NCBI RefSeq assembly: GCF_001685025.1
Contig: NZ_MAYU01000001.1
Location: 405,359 to 469,358, forward strand
From: Bacillus sp. FJAT-27225
Lineage (GTDB): Bacteria; Bacillota; Bacilli; Bacillales; Cytobacillaceae
Reading direction: 5' to 3'
Length of the DNA: 64,000 nt
The position numbers and the translations under genes are program-made. Shown piece by piece: positions 8,307 to 18,159 of the stretch. The notes under the pieces are model-generated. The model made no database searches. It saw only the letters and a program-made list of their open reading frames with translations, and was not told the DNA's origin. Each line of letters begins with the position of its first letter. Position 1 is the first letter of the stretch.

Positions 8307-8887
8307 TTAACTTTAGGTTCAGTCTTATTTACTATTCTGCCTATGTTAGCCCGATGGCGGTAAAAAACAAATGAAGTTAGGATGAGAACAATTATAATCA
8401 GGGGAACATCGCGAGGCTGGACAACTAAAGAATAGAGGATCGCCGCGACCCCGCCCATCATGGACGACAATGACACATACTTGCTTATATAAAGAGTAAT
8501 AAAAAACACACCGAGTACTATAAGAAACATTAGTGGTACATAGAAAAGAAGAACACCGCCTGAAGTGGCCACAGCTTTTCCACCCCGGAAGCCGGCAAAC
8601 ACTGGGTACATATGTCCTACGACAGCCAGCATACCTGGTATGAGCGGATGTATGTCCAGACCAAACAGTGTGGGAAGTGCCGTTGCCAAAGTTCCTTTTA
8701 AAATATCTGCAAGTGTAACGACTATACCAGCCTTCTTCCCAAGGGTCCTGAATGTATTCGTCCCGCCAAGATTGCCGCTGCCATGCTGGCGGATATCGGT
8801 CTTATAGAACACTTTGCCGATAATTAAACCTGAAGGAATTGAGCCTAGTAAATAAGCAAGTAAACAAAATAAAATAATTTCAACCAT
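8297..8887 (-). CDS. plsY: Glycerol-3-phosphate acyltransferase PlsY
   Basis: A 196-residue integral membrane protein with about five hydrophobic segments. It shows the PlsY motifs: [26 protein letters not shown] and the second glycine-rich loop [12 protein letters not shown]. It transfers an acyl group from acyl-phosphate to glycerol-3-phosphate, the first step of phospholipid synthesis. It is divergent from the chromate transporter remnant and has its own terminator. It lies upstream of parE, as yneS does in B. subtilis. Confidence 0.95.
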   Translation of the reverse strand: MVEIILFCLLAYLLGSIPSGLIIGKVFYKTDIRQHGSGNLGGTNTFRTLGKKAGIVVTLADILKGTLATALPTLFGLDIHPLIPGMLAVVGHMYPVFAGFRGGKAVATSGGVLLFYVPLMFLIVLGVFFITLYISKYVSLSSMMGGVAAILYSLVVQPRDVPLIIIVLILTSFVFYRHRANIGRIVNKTEPKVKWL

Positions 8888-9126
8888 TCATTTTTCTCCT
8901 TTTTGCCCAACAAATTATGTCATTCAAAAGCTATTATAAGACTGCTCAAAGTCTATTTGAAGGGAAGTACAAACAAGTACTCTTTTCTTGTACCATTTTC
9001 CTACGAAATGCCATTTTTCGCAATATGTATTTATTTTATACCGAAATTACGATGCGGAAAAGCAAAAGTGATTTTTTCTCGCTCTGCAATCATTTTTGGT
9101 AGTATGGCAATAAGGGGGGAGAAACA

Positions 9127-10279
9127 ATGGATAAACGTTTGATTGAACTGTTTTTTGTAACATTCAAACTGGGCTGTACCTCATTTGGAGGTCCTACCGC
9201 GCATATTGGTTATTTTCATAAAGAATATGTCGAAAAACAAAAATGGTTATCTGAACAGGAGTTTATTGAACTTGTTGCATTATGCCAAGCCTTGCCTGGA
9301 CCTGCAAGCAGTCAGGTAGGATTCGGAGTAGGAATGAAACGTGCTGGCATTTTAGGAGGAATACTATCATTTCTAGGTTTCACTTTGCCTTCATTCATCA
9401 TTATGGTGCTGTTTGTCCATTTAGTCGGACTCTTTTCTCCCGATGAAGCTGGCTGGATTCATGGGTTGAAAATTGTCGCAGCCGGGGTTGTCTATCAAGC
9501 ATTATCTTCCATGGCGAAAAATTTTGCTTCAGGCAAAGTGACCGGAACAATCGCCTTGCTTGCTGCAATTATTGTATTGCTGTTTCCATCTTCATTTACC
9601 CAGCTAGCTGTCATTATAGGAGCTGCCGCAGCAGGATATACATTATTAAAGAAACAGGGATCAGACATAACGGGTACCGGTTTTATTTCGGTCTCAAAGA
9701 AAACTGGATGGATTGCAGCAGCACTTTTTCTAAGCATTTTTCTCCTTTTGCCTGGTATAGCCAAAGAGAATTTCGGACTTGGTTTGTTTTCTGATTTTTA
9801 TAGAACCGGCTCTCTCGTTTTTGGTGGCGGGCATGTTGTTTTGCCACTTCTTGATCAGGAGGTTGTTTCTGAAGGTACCAAAGGAGGAATTTTTGGCCGG
9901 ATACGGTGTGGCCCAAGCAATACCAGGACCCTTGTTCACGTTTGCATCCTACCTGGGTACAGCTATATCGGGGTGGGAAGGTGCAATTATAACTACATTG
10001 GCAATCTTTTTGCCCGGATTTCTATTATTGGTGGCGATTATACCATTCTGGGGATTACTGCGTATAAAAACAGGAATCCAATCCACTATCACAGGCATGA
10101 ATGCGGCAGTAGTTGGCTTGCTTGGAGCAGCTTTCTATGACCCAGTTCTAACAAGCTCGATTTCTTCCGCAACGGATGTCGCTTTCCTCGCTGCCGTCTT
10201 TTGTTTGTTATCATTGTGGAAACTGCCCCCATGGCTTGTTGTTGCAGTGGGGGCAGGTGTCGGACAGTTAATCTTTTAG
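9127..10279 (+). pseudogene. chrA: Chromate transporter chrA, single frameshift
   Basis: Two overlapping frames together make a full-length, two-domain CHR transporter. Frame 1 from ATG 9127 (after GGGGGGAGAAACA) has FGGPTAHIGYF and QALPGPASSQVGFG; the match ends at LLDQEVVSEG. From about 9873 the protein continues in another frame as VPKEEFLAGYGVAQAIPGP and runs through the second membrane half to 10279. One base (or two) seems lost near 9870-9880. Both halves otherwise look intact, so the lesion is recent or a sequencing error. AAAGGAGG followed by TTG near 9895 could allow re-initiation of the second half, which is only a possibility. Confidence 0.8.
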
Positions 10280-10330
10280 GCTGTTTTCGCAAATTTTATT
10301 GCTATTAGAGAAGAAATAGGATCGTATCCA

Positions 10331-10828
10331 GTTGATTGGACGGAAGGTGCGAACTCGTTCGAAAATGCAAAAAACGCATTTTCTCCTGCGATGCTTTCTC
10401 AGGGAAGATTATTCAACGTCCTGCGGGACAAGCGGGACAGGTGAGACCCCACAGTCGCTTTAGCGACGAGGAGAAAGAAATGGAGGCGACTGCCCAGCTC
10501 CGACAAGCGCTCCTCGAAAAAGCTAAAGCTTTTTCTTCGTGCGATGCTTATGCTGCCGAAGCTTACTCTTGTGGGGGCCTGAAGCAGAAGTCGCTTTTGA
10601 CTTCAGCTGATGGATCGAAGCGACCCCGAGGAGCTAGGAGCTAGGAGCCGCAGCTAGACAGGCTCACCGCCTGCCCCTAAGGTCCGCGAGCATCCTCGTG
10701 ACAGGCAAAAAGCGCCTCGGGACATGCAAAATTCGCATGTCTCTGCGATGTTTATTCCGAGGAGCTTTCCTTTGTGTCCCTGCGATGATTACTTTAAGGA
10801 GCTTCCCTTTGTGGAGCGGAAATCAACC
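10331..10828. repeat. Long G+C-rich Bacillus intergenic repeat with inverted ends
   Basis: Begins GTTGATTGGACGGAAGG and ends GTGGAGCGGAAATCAACC, so GTTGATT/AATCAAC form terminal inverted repeats. The interior has GGGACAGGTGAGACCCC and CCGAGGAGCT motifs. I recognise this as the widespread Bacillus intergenic repeat that is usually around 150 bp. This copy is about 500 bp and carries several internal palindromes. Long open frames inside it are not convincing as genes. Confidence 0.7.
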
Positions 10829-10966
10829 GTTCCAAAAAACAATCTTTAAGAACACAGCCATCTTTTAAAAGAGACGAATACCCTTTTTTCCATGTGGAAT
10901 CAAGCATAATAATGGAATTTTTTCCTGGAAAATGTACACTATAGCTAAAAGAGAAAAGGAGTGAAT

Positions 10967-11389
10967 GTGTTGGTACAAAATCCTGGTACTGAAGAAATTA
11001 AAGATATCCTCCTAAAAGCAAAGAGAATAGCTGTGGTAGGCTTAAGCAATAATCCAGAAAAAACTTCTTATATGGTTTCCGAAGCCATGCAAAATGCTGG
11101 CTATGAAATTATCCCAGTCAACCCGACAATTGACGAAGCTCTTGGTGTGAAGGCAGTTCCATCATTGAAGGATATAGAGGGACATATCGATATTATCAAT
11201 GTTTTCCGCCGTTCTGAACAATTGCCTGATGTAGCAAGGGAAGCGGTTGATGTTGACTTTGATGTATTTTGGGCACAGCTCGGCCTAGCCCATGAGGATG
11301 TTTATGAGATTCTAAAGGACAAAGATGCAACTGTAGTGATGGATCGATGCATTAAAGTTGATCATGCGCTGTTTGTTCGAAAAAGATAA
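10967..11389 (+). CDS. yneT: CoA-binding domain protein YneT
   Basis: About 140 residues forming one Rossmann-like CoA-binding domain: IAVVGLSNNPEKTSYMV near the start, YEIIPVNPT, then INVFRRSEQLPDVA and a conserved CIKVDH near the end. Function is unknown beyond nucleotide/CoA binding. AAGGAG ends at 10961, so GTG 10967 or TTG 10970 is the likely start rather than GTG 10961. It lies upstream of parE, as in B. subtilis. Confidence 0.85.
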   Translation: MLVQNPGTEEIKDILLKAKRIAVVGLSNNPEKTSYMVSEAMQNAGYEIIPVNPTIDEALGVKAVPSLKDIEGHIDIINVFRRSEQLPDVAREAVDVDFDVFWAQLGLAHEDVYEILKDKDATVVMDRCIKVDHALFVRKR

Positions 11390-11397
11390 TGCTCTGG

Positions 11398-11425
11398 AAG
11401 CTGCCAAAAGGCAGCTTTTTTTTGG
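11398..11425 (+). terminator. Terminator after yneT
   Basis: AAGCTGCC, loop AAAA, GGCAGCTT, then a T run. The remaining stretch to parE (about 330 bp) is A+T-rich and holds the parE promoter region. Confidence 0.9.
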
Positions 11426-11649
11426 CTAATTAGAAGAATAATGGTTTACACTCCTGACTAATAAGAAAAACGATGCCATCCCTCTTACAACCCGAGATTC
11501 CAGTTTTTCGTATATTAATTGTAGTAAATCTGTCTTAAATGCCGAAAAATTAAACGTTTTTTTTCATTACACATTTGCCAAATCAAAATTAATCGATACA
11601 ATAAAGCATAGACAGCGGATAAGTTATGGTAAAATTAACTACAGGAACT

Positions 11650-11663
11650 CGAACGTTTGTTCC
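11650..11663 (+). promoter_or_regulatory. LexA (SOS) box upstream of parE-parC
   Basis: CGAACGTTTGTTCC matches the Bacillus LexA consensus CGAAC-N4-GTTCG at nine of ten fixed positions. It lies just downstream of a TAAAAT -10-like hexamer and about 90 bp before parE. As I recall, parEC belongs to the LexA regulon of B. subtilis. Confidence 0.6.
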
Positions 11664-11751
11664 ACCGTTCTAAATTAGCACTATTTTATTATAAAAGGAT
11701 TATTTTGATATTGATGTTGTTCCTTTTTACATGTAAGAAAGGGGTATTTTT

Positions 11752-13740
11752 GTGGCAAGTAACCAACAAGCTTTTAACTACAATGATGATGCTATCCAGG
11801 TCCTTGAGGGGCTTGATGCTGTAAGAAAGCGGCCGGGGATGTATATCGGCAGTACTGATACAAGAGGTTTGCATCATCTTGTATATGAAATTGTAGATAA
11901 CTCTGTCGATGAAGCTTTGGGAGGGTTCGGAAATCAAATCATTGTCAGAATCCATAAAGATAATTCGATCAGTGTAGCGGATAAAGGACGCGGAATGCCG
12001 ACCGGGATGCATAAGATGGGAAAACCAACAACAGAAGTCATTCTTACGGTTCTCCATGCAGGCGGCAAGTTTGGGCAGGGAGGATACAAGACAAGCGGCG
12101 GCCTTCATGGTGTTGGCGCATCCGTTGTTAACGCATTATCCGAATGGCTTATCGTTACCATTAAACGTGATGGCGTTATTTATGAACAACGGTTTAAAGA
12201 CGGTGGCAAGCCAGCCACAACTCTTGAAAAAATTGGCAAGACTAACCAAACAGGGACTACTATCCACTTCAAACCGGATACCTCCATATTTTCCACAACA
12301 ACTTTTAACTTCGATACTCTATGCGAAAGGCTTAGGGAATCCGCATTCCTGCTAAAGGGACTACGAATTGATATCCAAGATGACCGAAACAATGTTTCAG
12401 AGTCATTCCAATACGAAAGCGGAATAGAAGCATTTGTTGAGTATTTGAATGAAGGAAAGGAAGTACTGCATCCAGTTGTCAGCCTGGAAGGAACTCAGAA
12501 CGGCATTGAAGTTGAATTTTCATTCCAATTTAACGACGGCTATTCCGAAAACGTACTTTCCTTTGTCAATAACGTCCGGACAAAGGATGGCGGGACACAT
12601 GAAGTGGGCGCCAAGACGGCGATGACGAGGGTTTTCAATGAATACGCCAGGAAGACTGGCCTCCTAAAGGAAAAGGATAAGAACCTGGAGGGAAATGATA
12701 TTCGTGAAGGCCTTTCAGCAATTATCTCGGTTCGAATTCCTGAAGATTTGCTTCAATTCGAAGGGCAGACGAAAGGAAAACTTGGGACAAGCGAGGCCCG
12801 CTCAGCAGTGGATTCGGTTGTTTCAAATTCTCTTTCTTACCTTCTGGAAGAGAATCCCGAAACAAGCACTTTGCTTATTAAAAAGTCCATAAAAGCATAC
12901 CAGGCGCGGGAAGCTGCCCGAAAGGCAAGGGAAGATGCAAGGAGCGGGAAAAAAAGGAGCAAGAGGGAAACCCTCCTATCCGGGAAGCTTACTCCTGCCC
13001 AATCCCGTAATCCGCAAAAAAACGAGCTTTATCTTGTGGAAGGGGACTCCGCTGGCGGGTCAGCCAAACAGGGGCGCGACCGGCGTTTCCAGGCCGTTCT
13101 TCCTTTAAGGGGGAAGGTTATTAATACCGAGAAGGCCAAGCTTGAGGATATTTTCAAAAACGAGGAAATTAATACAATCATTCATACTGTCGGCGGCGGA
13201 GTAGGTTCCGACTTCAGTGTCGAGGATATCAATTATGACAAGGTCATCATCATGACCGATGCCGATACTGACGGCGCCCATATCCAGGTGCTTTTGCTGA
13301 CGTTCTTTTACAGGTATATGAAGCCGCTTGTAGAAGCCGGCAAAGTATTCATCGCGCTTCCGCCACTTTTTAAAGTGAGTAAAGGTACAGGCAAGAAAGA
13401 AATCATCGAATATGCCTGGAACGAAGATGAATTGCAGGGAGCAATAAAAAAGGTCGGAAAGGGCTATATTATACAGCGATATAAGGGCCTTGGAGAAATG
13501 AATGCAGACCAGTTATGGGAAACGACCATGGATCCGGAAACAAGGACACTCATCCGGGTTAAAGTGGATGATGCCGCCCGTGCCGAGCGGAGGATTACTA
13601 CGCTTATGGGAGATAAGGTAGAGCCCCGGCGTAAATGGATTGAGTCAAACGTTGCCTTTGGAATGGACGACGAGGATGATATGGATACGATTCTCGAAAA
13701 TGAAAACATCAGTGTCACAGAGGAGGGAATCAACCTATGA
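11752..13740 (+). CDS. parE: DNA topoisomerase IV subunit B
   Basis: A 662-residue GHKL ATPase/TOPRIM subunit. ATP site: VDNSVDEALGG (N box) and GGLHGVGASVVNALS. TOPRIM: VEGDSAGGSAKQGRDR and MTDADTDGAHI. With ParC it decatenates daughter chromosomes. GTG start after AAGAAAGGGG. The stop overlaps the ATG of parC by four bases, so synthesis of the two subunits is coupled. The LexA-like box upstream suggests SOS control. Confidence 0.97.
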   Translation: MASNQQAFNYNDDAIQVLEGLDAVRKRPGMYIGSTDTRGLHHLVYEIVDNSVDEALGGFGNQIIVRIHKDNSISVADKGRGMPTGMHKMGKPTTEVILTVLHAGGKFGQGGYKTSGGLHGVGASVVNALSEWLIVTIKRDGVIYEQRFKDGGKPATTLEKIGKTNQTGTTIHFKPDTSIFSTTTFNFDTLCERLRESAFLLKGLRIDIQDDRNNVSESFQYESGIEAFVEYLNEGKEVLHPVVSLEGTQNGIEVEFSFQFNDGYSENVLSFVNNVRTKDGGTHEVGAKTAMTRVFNEYARKTGLLKEKDKNLEGNDIREGLSAIISVRIPEDLLQFEGQTKGKLGTSEARSAVDSVVSNSLSYLLEENPETSTLLIKKSIKAYQAREAARKAREDARSGKKRSKRETLLSGKLTPAQSRNPQKNELYLVEGDSAGGSAKQGRDRRFQAVLPLRGKVINTEKAKLEDIFKNEEINTIIHTVGGGVGSDFSVEDINYDKVIIMTDADTDGAHIQVLLLTFFYRYMKPLVEAGKVFIALPPLFKVSKGTGKKEIIEYAWNEDELQGAIKKVGKGYIIQRYKGLGEMNADQLWETTMDPETRTLIRVKVDDAARAERRITTLMGDKVEPRRKWIESNVAFGMDDEDDMDTILENENISVTEEGINL

Positions 13741-16184
13741 GTACAGTTGAAAAATTCCGTGACCTCCCACTCGAAGACATTCTTGGCGATCGTTTCGGCA
13801 GATATAGTAAATATATTATTCAGGAACGTGCGCTTCCGGACGCCCGGGATGGATTAAAGCCATCCCAGCGGAGAATTTTGTATGCCATGCATGCTGAAGG
13901 AAATACCCATGATAAAGGGTTCAGAAAATCAGCAAAGACGGTAGGTAACGTGATCGGCAACTACCATCCGCACGGTGATTCTTCCGTGTATGAAGCGATG
14001 GTACGGATGAGCCAGGATTGGAAAGTCCGAAACGTCCTGATTGAAATGCACGGAAACAACGGGAGTGTTGATGGCGATCCTCCAGCGGCAATGCGTTATA
14101 CAGAAGCAAGGTTATCTGCAATATCAACCGAATTATTAAGGGATATTGAAAAGCAAACAGTGGACTTTATCCCGAATTTTGATGATACCTCGAGCGAGCC
14201 AACCGTTCTGCCTGCGATGTTCCCGAATTTGCTCGTAAATGGATCTACAGGGATTTCTGCCGGTTATGCGACAGATATTCCTCCGCATCATCTTGGTGAA
14301 GTAATTGATGCTGTTATCATGAGGATTGATAATCCTGAAGTTTCAGTTGATGAATTGATGACTGTTATAAAAGGCCCGGATTTTCCTACAGGAGGCATCA
14401 TTCAAGGTATTGATGGTATCAGAAAAGCATATGAAACCGGACGGGGTAAAATCATTGTCCGTTCAAAGACTGAAATTGAGGACCTCCGCGGCGGCAAGCA
14501 GCAAATTGTTATTACGGAAATTCCTTACGAAGTGAATAAAGCCAATCTCGTAAAGAAAATGGACGAACTCCGATTTGACCGTAAAGTTGAGGGAATATCG
14601 GAAGTACGTGATGAAACCGATCGTACCGGTTTAAGAATTGTCATTGAACTTAAAAAAGATGCGGATGCCAATGGTGTCCTAGCTTATATGTTCAAAAATA
14701 CAGATCTTCAGATTACGTATAACTTCAATATGGTGGCCATTTACAATAAGCGCCCTGTCCTAATGGGAGTAAGGGAGATGCTTGATGCATATATCGGCCA
14801 TCAAAAGGATGTTATTACAAGAAGATCAAAGTATGAGCTGAAAAAAGCGAGGGAGCGGGAGCATATCGTTGAGGGCCTGATTAAGGCTCTTTCAATCCTA
14901 GACCAGGTTATCGCCACGATTCGCGCTTCAAAAGACAAGCGAAATGCGAAGGACAATTTGATGGCCAAGTTCGCCTTTACAGAAGCGCAGGCCGAGGCAA
15001 TTGTGTCATTGCAGCTTTATCGTTTGACGAATACGGATGTTACCGCCCTGATGAAGGAAGCAGAGGAACTTGAGAAAAAAATTAACGAACTGACAGCAAT
15101 CCTTGAAAGTGAAAAGAAATTGATGTCTGTCATTAAAAAAGATCTTAAAGAGGTTAAAAAGCGTTATGCCGACAATCGCCGCTCCAAGATTGAAGCGGAA
15201 ATAGAAGAAATTAAAATAAATCTCGATGTACTGATCCCAAGCGAGGACGTCATTGTCACAGTTACGAAAGAAGGCTATGTAAAGCGGACAAGCCTGCGTT
15301 CTTTCTCGGCTTCGAACGGCCAGGACCTTGCAATGAAGGATTCTGACCGGCTATTTGCACAGCTGGACATGAATACAAAAGACGTCCTGCTCCTTTTTAC
15401 AAGCAAGGGCAATTATTTGTATATTCCAGTCCATACCCTGCCAGATATAAGGTGGAAGGATATGGGGCAGCATGTTGCGAATCTTGTTCCAATCGACCGC
15501 GATGATGAAATTATCAAAGTACTGCCGGTCAATAGCTTTGAAAATGATCTGTACCTTCTGTTCGTAACCAAAGGCGGGATGGTCAAGAAAACAGAAATGA
15601 AATTGTACCAGGCAACCAGGCATTCAAAAGCTCTTACAGCGATCAATCTTAAAGGTGATGATATGGTAGTCGATGTCCACGTGACTGACGGCAGCCGGGA
15701 GCTATTCCTTGTGTCCCACTATGGTTATGCTTTATGGTTTGATGAAACAGAAGTAAGCCCAATTGGAATCAGAGCTTCAGGGGTTAAAGGAATGAACCTT
15801 AAAGACGGGGACTATGTGGTCGGAGGCAAACTGACAACACCAGACAGCAAGGAATATATTGTTCTTGCAACCCACCGTGGCGCTGTGAAGAAAATGAAAC
15901 TGAAAGAATTCGAAAAAGCCGGACGCGCGAAACGCGGTGTTGTCGTTCTGCGGGAATTGAAATCCAATGCCCACAAAGTTTCCGGTTTTGAAGCGGCAGA
16001 AGATGGAGATATCATCACTCTCCTTACAGAAAAAGGGCAAAGCTTCGCTATCCATACAAAGGAACTGAAATTCAGTGACCGCTACTCAAATGGCTCATTC
16101 CTTGTTGATGATACTGAAAGCGGCAAGGTAACGGCTCTTTGGAAAGAGCCCCGCCAAAAGGCAGCTTCCCAACCGACAGAGTAA
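13737..16184 (+). CDS. parC: DNA topoisomerase IV subunit A
   Basis: An 815-residue breakage-reunion subunit. The catalytic tyrosine is Tyr121 in AAMRYTEARLS; the quinolone-region motif GNYHPHGDSSVYEAMVRMSQ is intact. The C-terminal third is a beta-pinwheel of repeated blades rather than the gyrase form with a GyrA box. Forms a heterotetramer with ParE. Overlap and order are as in all Bacillus. Confidence 0.97.
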   Translation: MSTVEKFRDLPLEDILGDRFGRYSKYIIQERALPDARDGLKPSQRRILYAMHAEGNTHDKGFRKSAKTVGNVIGNYHPHGDSSVYEAMVRMSQDWKVRNVLIEMHGNNGSVDGDPPAAMRYTEARLSAISTELLRDIEKQTVDFIPNFDDTSSEPTVLPAMFPNLLVNGSTGISAGYATDIPPHHLGEVIDAVIMRIDNPEVSVDELMTVIKGPDFPTGGIIQGIDGIRKAYETGRGKIIVRSKTEIEDLRGGKQQIVITEIPYEVNKANLVKKMDELRFDRKVEGISEVRDETDRTGLRIVIELKKDADANGVLAYMFKNTDLQITYNFNMVAIYNKRPVLMGVREMLDAYIGHQKDVITRRSKYELKKAREREHIVEGLIKALSILDQVIATIRASKDKRNAKDNLMAKFAFTEAQAEAIVSLQLYRLTNTDVTALMKEAEELEKKINELTAILESEKKLMSVIKKDLKEVKKRYADNRRSKIEAEIEEIKINLDVLIPSEDVIVTVTKEGYVKRTSLRSFSASNGQDLAMKDSDRLFAQLDMNTKDVLLLFTSKGNYLYIPVHTLPDIRWKDMGQHVANLVPIDRDDEIIKVLPVNSFENDLYLLFVTKGGMVKKTEMKLYQATRHSKALTAINLKGDDMVVDVHVTDGSRELFLVSHYGYALWFDETEVSPIGIRASGVKGMNLKDGDYVVGGKLTTPDSKEYIVLATHRGAVKKMKLKEFEKAGRAKRGVVVLRELKSNAHKVSGFEAAEDGDIITLLTEKGQSFAIHTKELKFSDRYSNGSFLVDDTESGKVTALWKEPRQKAASQPTE

Positions 16185-16198
16185 TACGTATTGAACAG

Positions 16199-16228
16199 GC
16201 TATCCGTTTATCCGGATAGCTTTTTTTC
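16199..16228 (+). terminator. Terminator after parC
   Basis: GCTATCCG and CGGATAGC stem followed by seven T. Confidence 0.9.
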
Positions 16229-16323
16229 GACATTTATTGGCATGTTTCTCCGGATAAAACTAGAATAATTCCACTATGGAGATTATACTAATCTATATAC
16301 ATATTTTTATGAGGGGGATTTAA

Positions 16324-16998
16324 TTGCATTGTCCTAATTGCCAAACTATTAACGATGAGTCGGCGCGCTTTTGTATCAAATGTGGTGAGTATTTGGAAAA
16401 GAATGTGGAAGAAACCTGCCCAGATTGCGGTACACCCAGAATGAACGGGGATTTATTTTGCCAAACATGCGGCTATAAGTTTAGCGAAACTTCTCAACCT
16501 ATTCAAGCTGTCTTGAATCGTGCGGAGCCTGTAAATAGGCAGGATTCCACATGGGGCCGAGAAACCGAACACAGTAATCACGTACATACAGTGTATGCAC
16601 CTGAAAACGTCCGATTTGCGAACTTTGGAGAGCGTGTTGTTGCCTCACTAATAGACTATGTGATTCTCTATATCGTTGGATTTTTGCTCAGTTTCCTATT
16701 TGGTGCAATCGAAGGCTCAAGCTTGTATAATTTAATGGGCTTTATTTTGGGCATCGCTTATAAGGCTGGCCTGGAGAGTTCAAATAAGCAGGCTACTCTT
16801 GGCAAAATGGCGATGGGACTTAAAGTTGCTGATAATAACGGCGAACAGATCAGCTTTGCCCGTGCCATCGGCAGGTACTTCGCCAATGTACTGAACATAT
16901 TCACCCTCTTCATCGGCTACCTTATGGTGCTTTGGACAAAAGAGAAGAGGGCTCTGCATGACTTTGTAGCAGGAACATATGTTATTAAAAGCAAATAA
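16324..16998 (+). CDS. Double zinc-ribbon RDD-family membrane protein
   Basis: A 224-residue protein. The first 55 residues hold two four-cysteine zinc ribbons (CPNC/CIKC and CPDC/CQTC). A linker of about 45 residues leads to an RDD domain with membrane segments at about 115-140 and 195-215. The RDD signature is seen in ANFGERVVASLIDY, and the family ends ALHDFVAGTYV. TTG start after a GAGGGGG motif. RDD proteins are of mostly unknown, perhaps transport, function. It stands alone between two terminators. Confidence 0.8.
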   Translation: MHCPNCQTINDESARFCIKCGEYLEKNVEETCPDCGTPRMNGDLFCQTCGYKFSETSQPIQAVLNRAEPVNRQDSTWGRETEHSNHVHTVYAPENVRFANFGERVVASLIDYVILYIVGFLLSFLFGAIEGSSLYNLMGFILGIAYKAGLESSNKQATLGKMAMGLKVADNNGEQISFARAIGRYFANVLNIFTLFIGYLMVLWTKEKRALHDFVAGTYVIKSK

Positions 16999-17004
16999 TA
17001 CTAG

Positions 17005-17040
17005 AAACCCTTTTTCCGCTAAGACGGGAAGGGTTTTTTC
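17005..17040 (+). terminator. Terminator after the RDD gene
   Basis: AAACCCTT and AAGGGTTT halves with a T run. Confidence 0.8.
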
Positions 17041-17263
17041 TATCCAAGCAAATAGGTGTAAGTGGGTTCCTATTCAAAGACCAGAAGTTACGATGAATTA
17101 TCGTAATCCTTAGGTGTAAGGGAACCGTATGAACAGGAATTATTGGATTGAGCAGCATTATCAATAACCGGCATTCTGGTTAAGGAGGGGGGAGGCATTT
17201 GTCACGTTATATGGGCAAGCGCATACTATGATAGCAAAACACGTTGAAAGGAGCAGGCTGATT

Positions 17264-17737
17264 TTGGACAGATTTGATCCTGGCAAACTGGCTGTGACGT
17301 TTATTGCACCCATTACCCCATATAGGCCTTACGAAGGGAGGAAATACACGCTAGCCCATTCAGATTCCACGGGGAAGCTTTTTTTAACAATCGGACCCGA
17401 ATTCCTGTTTTCTTCTAGTCAACAAAAAGATGAAGTGTATGCAGAATGGCTTCAAAATATGGGAGAGTCTACTTTGGTTGGTAAAGTGCATGTTAGCAGC
17501 GGTGAATTTGACCAGCAACATTCTAAGGTCAGGTTCATGATATTTAAAAAAGAGCTCGAGTTGGCTCTAAAAGCCATTGTATTTGGGGATCAGGCTTTCT
17601 ACGGATGTTTTCCTTGGCTGCTTGATGCACCAATTTATATACAATTTGAATCGATTTATCCGGAATTCAATCAACTTCTGTTTTATGGAACACCAAGGCA
17701 CTATTTATCGGGAGTCGCTAATAGCCCGGCAACCTGA
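17264..17737 (+). CDS. Staygreen (SGR-domain) family protein
   Basis: About 157 residues covering a complete Staygreen domain: FDPGKLAVTFIAPITP, EGRKYTLAHSDSTGKLFLTIG, then WLLDAPIYIQFES and YPEFNQLLFYGTP. In plants SGR removes magnesium from chlorophyll, and some bacterial homologues have dechelatase activity in vitro. No photosynthesis genes are here, so the bacterial substrate is unknown. TTG 17264 has AAAGGAG 10 bases upstream; an in-frame ATG at 17228 has no site. Monocistronic. Confidence 0.75.
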   Translation: MDRFDPGKLAVTFIAPITPYRPYEGRKYTLAHSDSTGKLFLTIGPEFLFSSSQQKDEVYAEWLQNMGESTLVGKVHVSSGEFDQQHSKVRFMIFKKELELALKAIVFGDQAFYGCFPWLLDAPIYIQFESIYPEFNQLLFYGTPRHYLSGVANSPAT

Positions 17738-17770
17738 CAGCACAGAAAAACAATGTGCTGTTGTTTTTTG
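17737..17770 (+). terminator. Terminator after the Staygreen gene
   Basis: ACAGCACA and TGTGCTGT stem followed by TGTTTTTT. Confidence 0.9.
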
Positions 17771-18003
17771 TCTAAATGAGGTGTTACAGATAACTTTATT
17801 ATGTAAACATATTAAAATTCTTAGAATGGTGATTCACTAGGGCAGAAACTCCGATTCAAATTTCTTTTAATGAATTAAAAAAGAAGTACATAAGGATCCA
17901 ACTCACATTTTGTCTTTTCTGTCATCATAAAAAATTTCTTATTATTTTTTCGGAAAAAAGCGGCAAAATTACAGGGAAGCCCTCAGGCGATGATGCTGTA
18001 AAA

Positions 18004-18058
18004 TTGACATATGACACTGTGTCATTTACCATAAAGATAAGAGGGTGACAATGTGTCA
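18004..18058 (+). promoter_or_regulatory. Promoter with two palindromic TetR-type operators
   Basis: A -35 TTGACA (18004-18009) and a -10-like TACCAT (18027-18032) are 17 bp apart. ATGACACTGTGTCAT (18011-18025) is a perfect 15-bp palindrome inside the spacer. TGACAATGTGTCA (18046-18058) repeats the TGACA-N3-TGTCA arrangement just after the expected start. Centres are 34 bp apart. The TetR protein encoded downstream is the obvious candidate repressor (inference). The preceding 230 bp after the Staygreen terminator show nothing else. Confidence 0.7.
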
Positions 18059-18159
18059 TATTGCGGAGAAAAGCAGGATTTATATTCATTTTTGAAAGAT
18101 TCAAGCTGCCATCTTGCTAAAAAGGCTTTTTATAATGGATTACCAAAAGGAGTGATTTT

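Noticed and set aside
8964..8979. Operator AGTAC-N6-GTACT between plsY and chrA
   Set aside because: A short inverted repeat in A+T-rich DNA with no regulator gene nearby; too weak to report.
10350..10365. LexA box in GCGAACTCGTTCGAA
   Set aside because: The half-sites are two bases apart instead of four, and it lies inside the intergenic repeat.
10336..10644. Protein-coding gene of about 100 residues
   Set aside because: It lies in the G+C-rich repeat, lacks a ribosome site and reads as biased low-complexity sequence from palindromes.
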